Origin: Hyphomonadaceae bacterium
Lineage (GTDB): Bacteria; Pseudomonadota; Alphaproteobacteria; Caulobacterales; Aquidulcibacteraceae
Length of the DNA: 64,000 nt
Assembly (NCBI GenBank): GCA_022841905.1
Contig: JALHQO010000005.1
Span: 1 to 64,000, forward strand
Reading direction: 5' to 3'
Shown: positions 62,240 to 64,000 of the stretch, piece after piece
Layout of the letters: every line of letters starts with the position of its first letter
Numbering within the stretch: position 1 is the first letter of the stretch
Made by a program: the position numbers and the translations under genes
Notes under the pieces: generated by a model
Database searches by the model: none
What the model saw: the letters and a program-made list of their open reading frames with translations, nothing else
What the model was told of the DNA's origin: nothing

Positions 62240-64000
62240 ACAGCAGCGCGCAATTTCTCGCCATAGCTTGGCAGCTCGATCGCGGCGCCGAAAAGATAGC
62301 CTTGTGCGAACTCGCACCCCATCGCGCGCAACGCGTCAGCTGTGGCTTCGTCCTCAACGCCTTCGGCTGTCACTTGCAGACCAAGTGCGCGGCCCAAGCC
62401 GACCAGCGCGCCAACAATGGTGGCGTTCTCACGGTCGGCGATGAGCGTAGATACGAACGACCGGTCGATCTTCAGCTTGTCGATCGGCAGCGCGCGCAAC
62501 AAAAATAGCGACGAATAGCCAGTGCCGAAATCGTCCAGCGCGACTTTCACGCCTTGGTTCTTCAGCGACATCAGCGAGGTCTTCGCGCGCTGAATATCGC
62601 CTATCATCGCGCTCTCGGTGACTTCGATCTCAAGCCGCTGCGGCGGAAAGCCCGTTTCGCGCAGCGTGCGGAGAACTTTCTCCGGGAACCATTGGTCACG
62701 AATCTGGCTGGGCGAGATATTGACCGCCAGCATGAAATCGCCCGGCGCATTCAGCGCCTTCGAACACGCCTGCGCCAATAGCGCCCAGAACATTGCATCG
62801 ACCAGGCCCGCCTCTTCCGCCACCGGGATAAACAGCGTCGGCGAAATCATGCCGCGTTCGCGATGCGGCCAGCGCGCCAACACTTCGTAGCCGGCGAGCG
62901 CTCCGGTCTCGAGGCTGAGCACTGGCTGGAAATACGGCACGATATCGCCGTTCGGGATGGCGACACGCAGTTCGGTTTCGAGTGCGGCTTTGGATTTTAA
63001 CGCTTCATCGATCGATGAATCGAAGAACTTGTACGCGCCGCGATCTTCCTTGGCGCGCAGCATGGCCGCGTCGCCGCGTTGCAGCAGATCGGCAGCGGTG
63101 CGTCCGTCTTCCGGGCACATGGCGACGCCGATCGAGGCGCCGACCGTCAGCTTCAAACCATTGACCAGAATCGGCGCCGACAGTTCATGCAGCACGCGTC
63201 GCGCCGCAGCCGCCACGCCATCCCGCCCATCCGGGCCTTCGAGCAGCACGGCGAATTCATCGCCGCCGAGACGCGCCGCGAAGCTATCATCGCGCAGGCA
63301 GCCAGACAGGCGCGCAGCAATCACTTGCAGTAATTCATCGCCGATCGCGTGTCCGTGCACATCGTTGATCGGCTTGAAACGATCGAGATCGACGAACATC
63401 AGCGCAAAGGCGCTCGATTCTTCGCCGATCAGTTTCAGGCGACGGTCGAGATCTTCGAGGAAATGGCGGCGGTTGGCGAGGCCAGTCAGCGGATCGTGGC
63501 GGGCCAGCGTTTGCGCGCGGGCTTCGGCGGCTTCGCGCTCACAGATTTCTGCCGACAGCGTCTCGTTCGCCGTCACCAGATCCTGAGTGCGCTCTTGCAC
63601 CGTGCGTTCAAGATCGTTGCGGATGGCGTCGAGTTCAAGCACGGCCTGGCGGCGATCGAGCTGCGCCTTCACGCGCGCGGTCAGCACGCGCAGATCGATC
63701 GGCTTCGGGATGTAATCGTTGGCGCCGGCTTCCAGCGCCATCGAGACAATGTCGCCATCGTCCAACGCGGTCACGACGATCACCGGCACGTGCTCGGCGT
63801 CATGGTGCAAACGAATGCCTAGAAGCGCGTCATGGCCAGAGCGCTCGGGCATCATCCAGTCGAGCAGAACAAGCTCGATGGCTTCCTGCTCAATGACCTC
63901 TTCGATGCCTACCGCGCTCTCGCGCAACACGACTTCATAACCGCGACGCTCAAGCCGGCGGCCGAGCATGTCACGGTTTTGCGCCTGATCGTCGACCAGG
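62236..64000 (-). CDS. REC-GGDEF-EAL response regulator (5' end beyond window)
   Basis: At least 587 residues; the first codons lie outside the right edge. The visible N terminus continues L-V-D-D-Q (the acidic Asp pair of a receiver domain), then VLLDWMMPERSG with the phospho-acceptor Asp, and KP near IPKPIDLRV. A coiled coil leads to GGDEF (ARLGGDEFAVLLEG) and EAL, here EVLARW, with NISPSQIR, DDFGTGYSS, KLKIDRSF and AEGVED. Phosphorylation would control c-di-GMP turnover. The partner kinase is not visible. Confidence 0.9.
   Translation of the reverse strand, partial: LVDDQAQNRDMLGRRLERRGYEVVLRESAVGIEEVIEQEAIELVLLDWMMPERSGHDALLGIRLHHDAEHVPVIVVTALDDGDIVSMALEAGANDYIPKPIDLRVLTARVKAQLDRRQAVLELDAIRNDLERTVQERTQDLVTANETLSAEICEREAAEARAQTLARHDPLTGLANRRHFLEDLDRRLKLIGEESSAFALMFVDLDRFKPINDVHGHAIGDELLQVIAARLSGCLRDDSFAARLGGDEFAVLLEGPDGRDGVAAAARRVLHELSAPILVNGLKLTVGASIGVAMCPEDGRTAADLLQRGDAAMLRAKEDRGAYKFFDSSIDEALKSKAALETELRVAIPNGDIVPYFQPVLSLETGALAGYEVLARWPHRERGMISPTLFIPVAEEAGLVDAMFWALLAQACSKALNAPGDFMLAVNISPSQIRDQWFPEKVLRTLRETGFPPQRLEIEVTESAMIGDIQRAKTSLMSLKNQGVKVALDDFGTGYSSLFLLRALPIDKLKIDRSFVSTLIADRENATIVGALVGLGRALGLQVTAEGVEDEATADALRAMGCEFAQGYLFGAAIELPSYGEKLRAAV

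Noticed and set aside
62236-64000. EVL instead of EAL in the phosphodiesterase domain
   Set aside because: The catalytic Glu is kept and the rest of the active-site motifs are intact; EVL variants are common and active.

Overview
The window is a chromosomal segment of a GC-rich, flagellated alphaproteobacterium, most likely of the Caulobacterales type (Caulobacteraceae/Hyphomonadaceae relatives). The evidence is the presence of FliX, FlbT and FlaF (flagellar regulators typical of this group), a MotE-FliM-FliL cluster, a split glycine dehydrogenase (gcvPA/gcvPB), a b/b' pair in the ATP synthase F0 operon, a perfect CtrA-type box (TTAA-N7-TTAA) and a near-perfect sigma-54 -24/-12 promoter. The assignment is inference from gene content; no rRNA is present. 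Coding density is very high. No stretch over 300 bases lacks a gene: the two longest gene-poor gaps hold riboswitches (about 9.2 kb and 14.5 kb), and the AT-richer gap at 61.2-61.5 kb is a divergent promoter region. I see no insertion sequences, prophage genes or CRISPR arrays.

Layout. 0.1-6.1 kb: DNA maintenance and redox (mutY, a DciA-like DUF721 protein, a DsbA-like lipoprotein, smc). 6.3-8.7 kb: the F0 part of ATP synthase (atpI-B-E-F'-F). 8.8-10 kb: a DUF1304 membrane protein and a GDT1/UPF0016-family Mn2+ exporter behind a yybP-ykoY (Mn2+) riboswitch. 10-14.6 kb: the glycine cleavage operon gcvT-H-PA-PB behind a tandem glycine riboswitch. 14.7-18.5 kb: a TrmN6-like methyltransferase and isoprenoid/lipid-carrier genes (polyprenyl diphosphate synthase, a WecA/MraY-like GT4 transferase, ispE), the last in an operon with two tandem TPR paralogues (to 22.1 kb). 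22-26.4 kb: ETF-ubiquinone oxidoreductase, a family-4-like uracil-DNA glycosylase and a soluble lytic transglycosylase.

26.4-45.3 kb is the flagellar region: a large AMIN-like/TPR secreted protein, motE, a DUF6468 protein, fliM and fliL on the minus strand; flgF-G-A-H on the plus strand from a sigma-54 promoter; an insert of an acyl-CoA synthetase, a DUF2214 protein and dksA; fliX divergent from flgI, a FlgJ-type rod protein and a FlgN-like protein; an unrecognised 412-aa protein with two membrane segments; then a truncated flagellin-like protein, a small FlaG-like protein, flagellin, flaF and flbT. The genes cover motor (FliL/M, MotE), rod and rings (FlgF/G/H/I/A), filament, and the checkpoint and translational control of flagellin (FliX, FlbT, FlaF).

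45.4-55.1 kb is mixed: a MoxR/CoxE-VWA pair, LapA-domain protein, DegP-like lipoprotein protease, lipocalin, a serine-hydrolase-fold protein lacking its catalytic residues, small hypotheticals, NUDIX hydrolase, a short-chain-dehydrogenase-fold protein lacking the catalytic Tyr, thioesterase, Hpt phosphotransfer protein, NnrU. A tRNA-Lys(CTT) at 55.1 kb is followed by a large autotransporter and two c-di-GMP GGDEF-EAL proteins flanking a GNAT-like gene; the last runs off the right edge.

The observations I rate highest are the flagellin paralogue that keeps the C-terminal D0/D1 segments but has lost the N-terminal D0 helix and sits behind a perfect CtrA box; the sigma-54 promoter placed so close to flgF that its mRNA would be leaderless; and the unrecognised envelope proteins embedded in the flagellar cluster.
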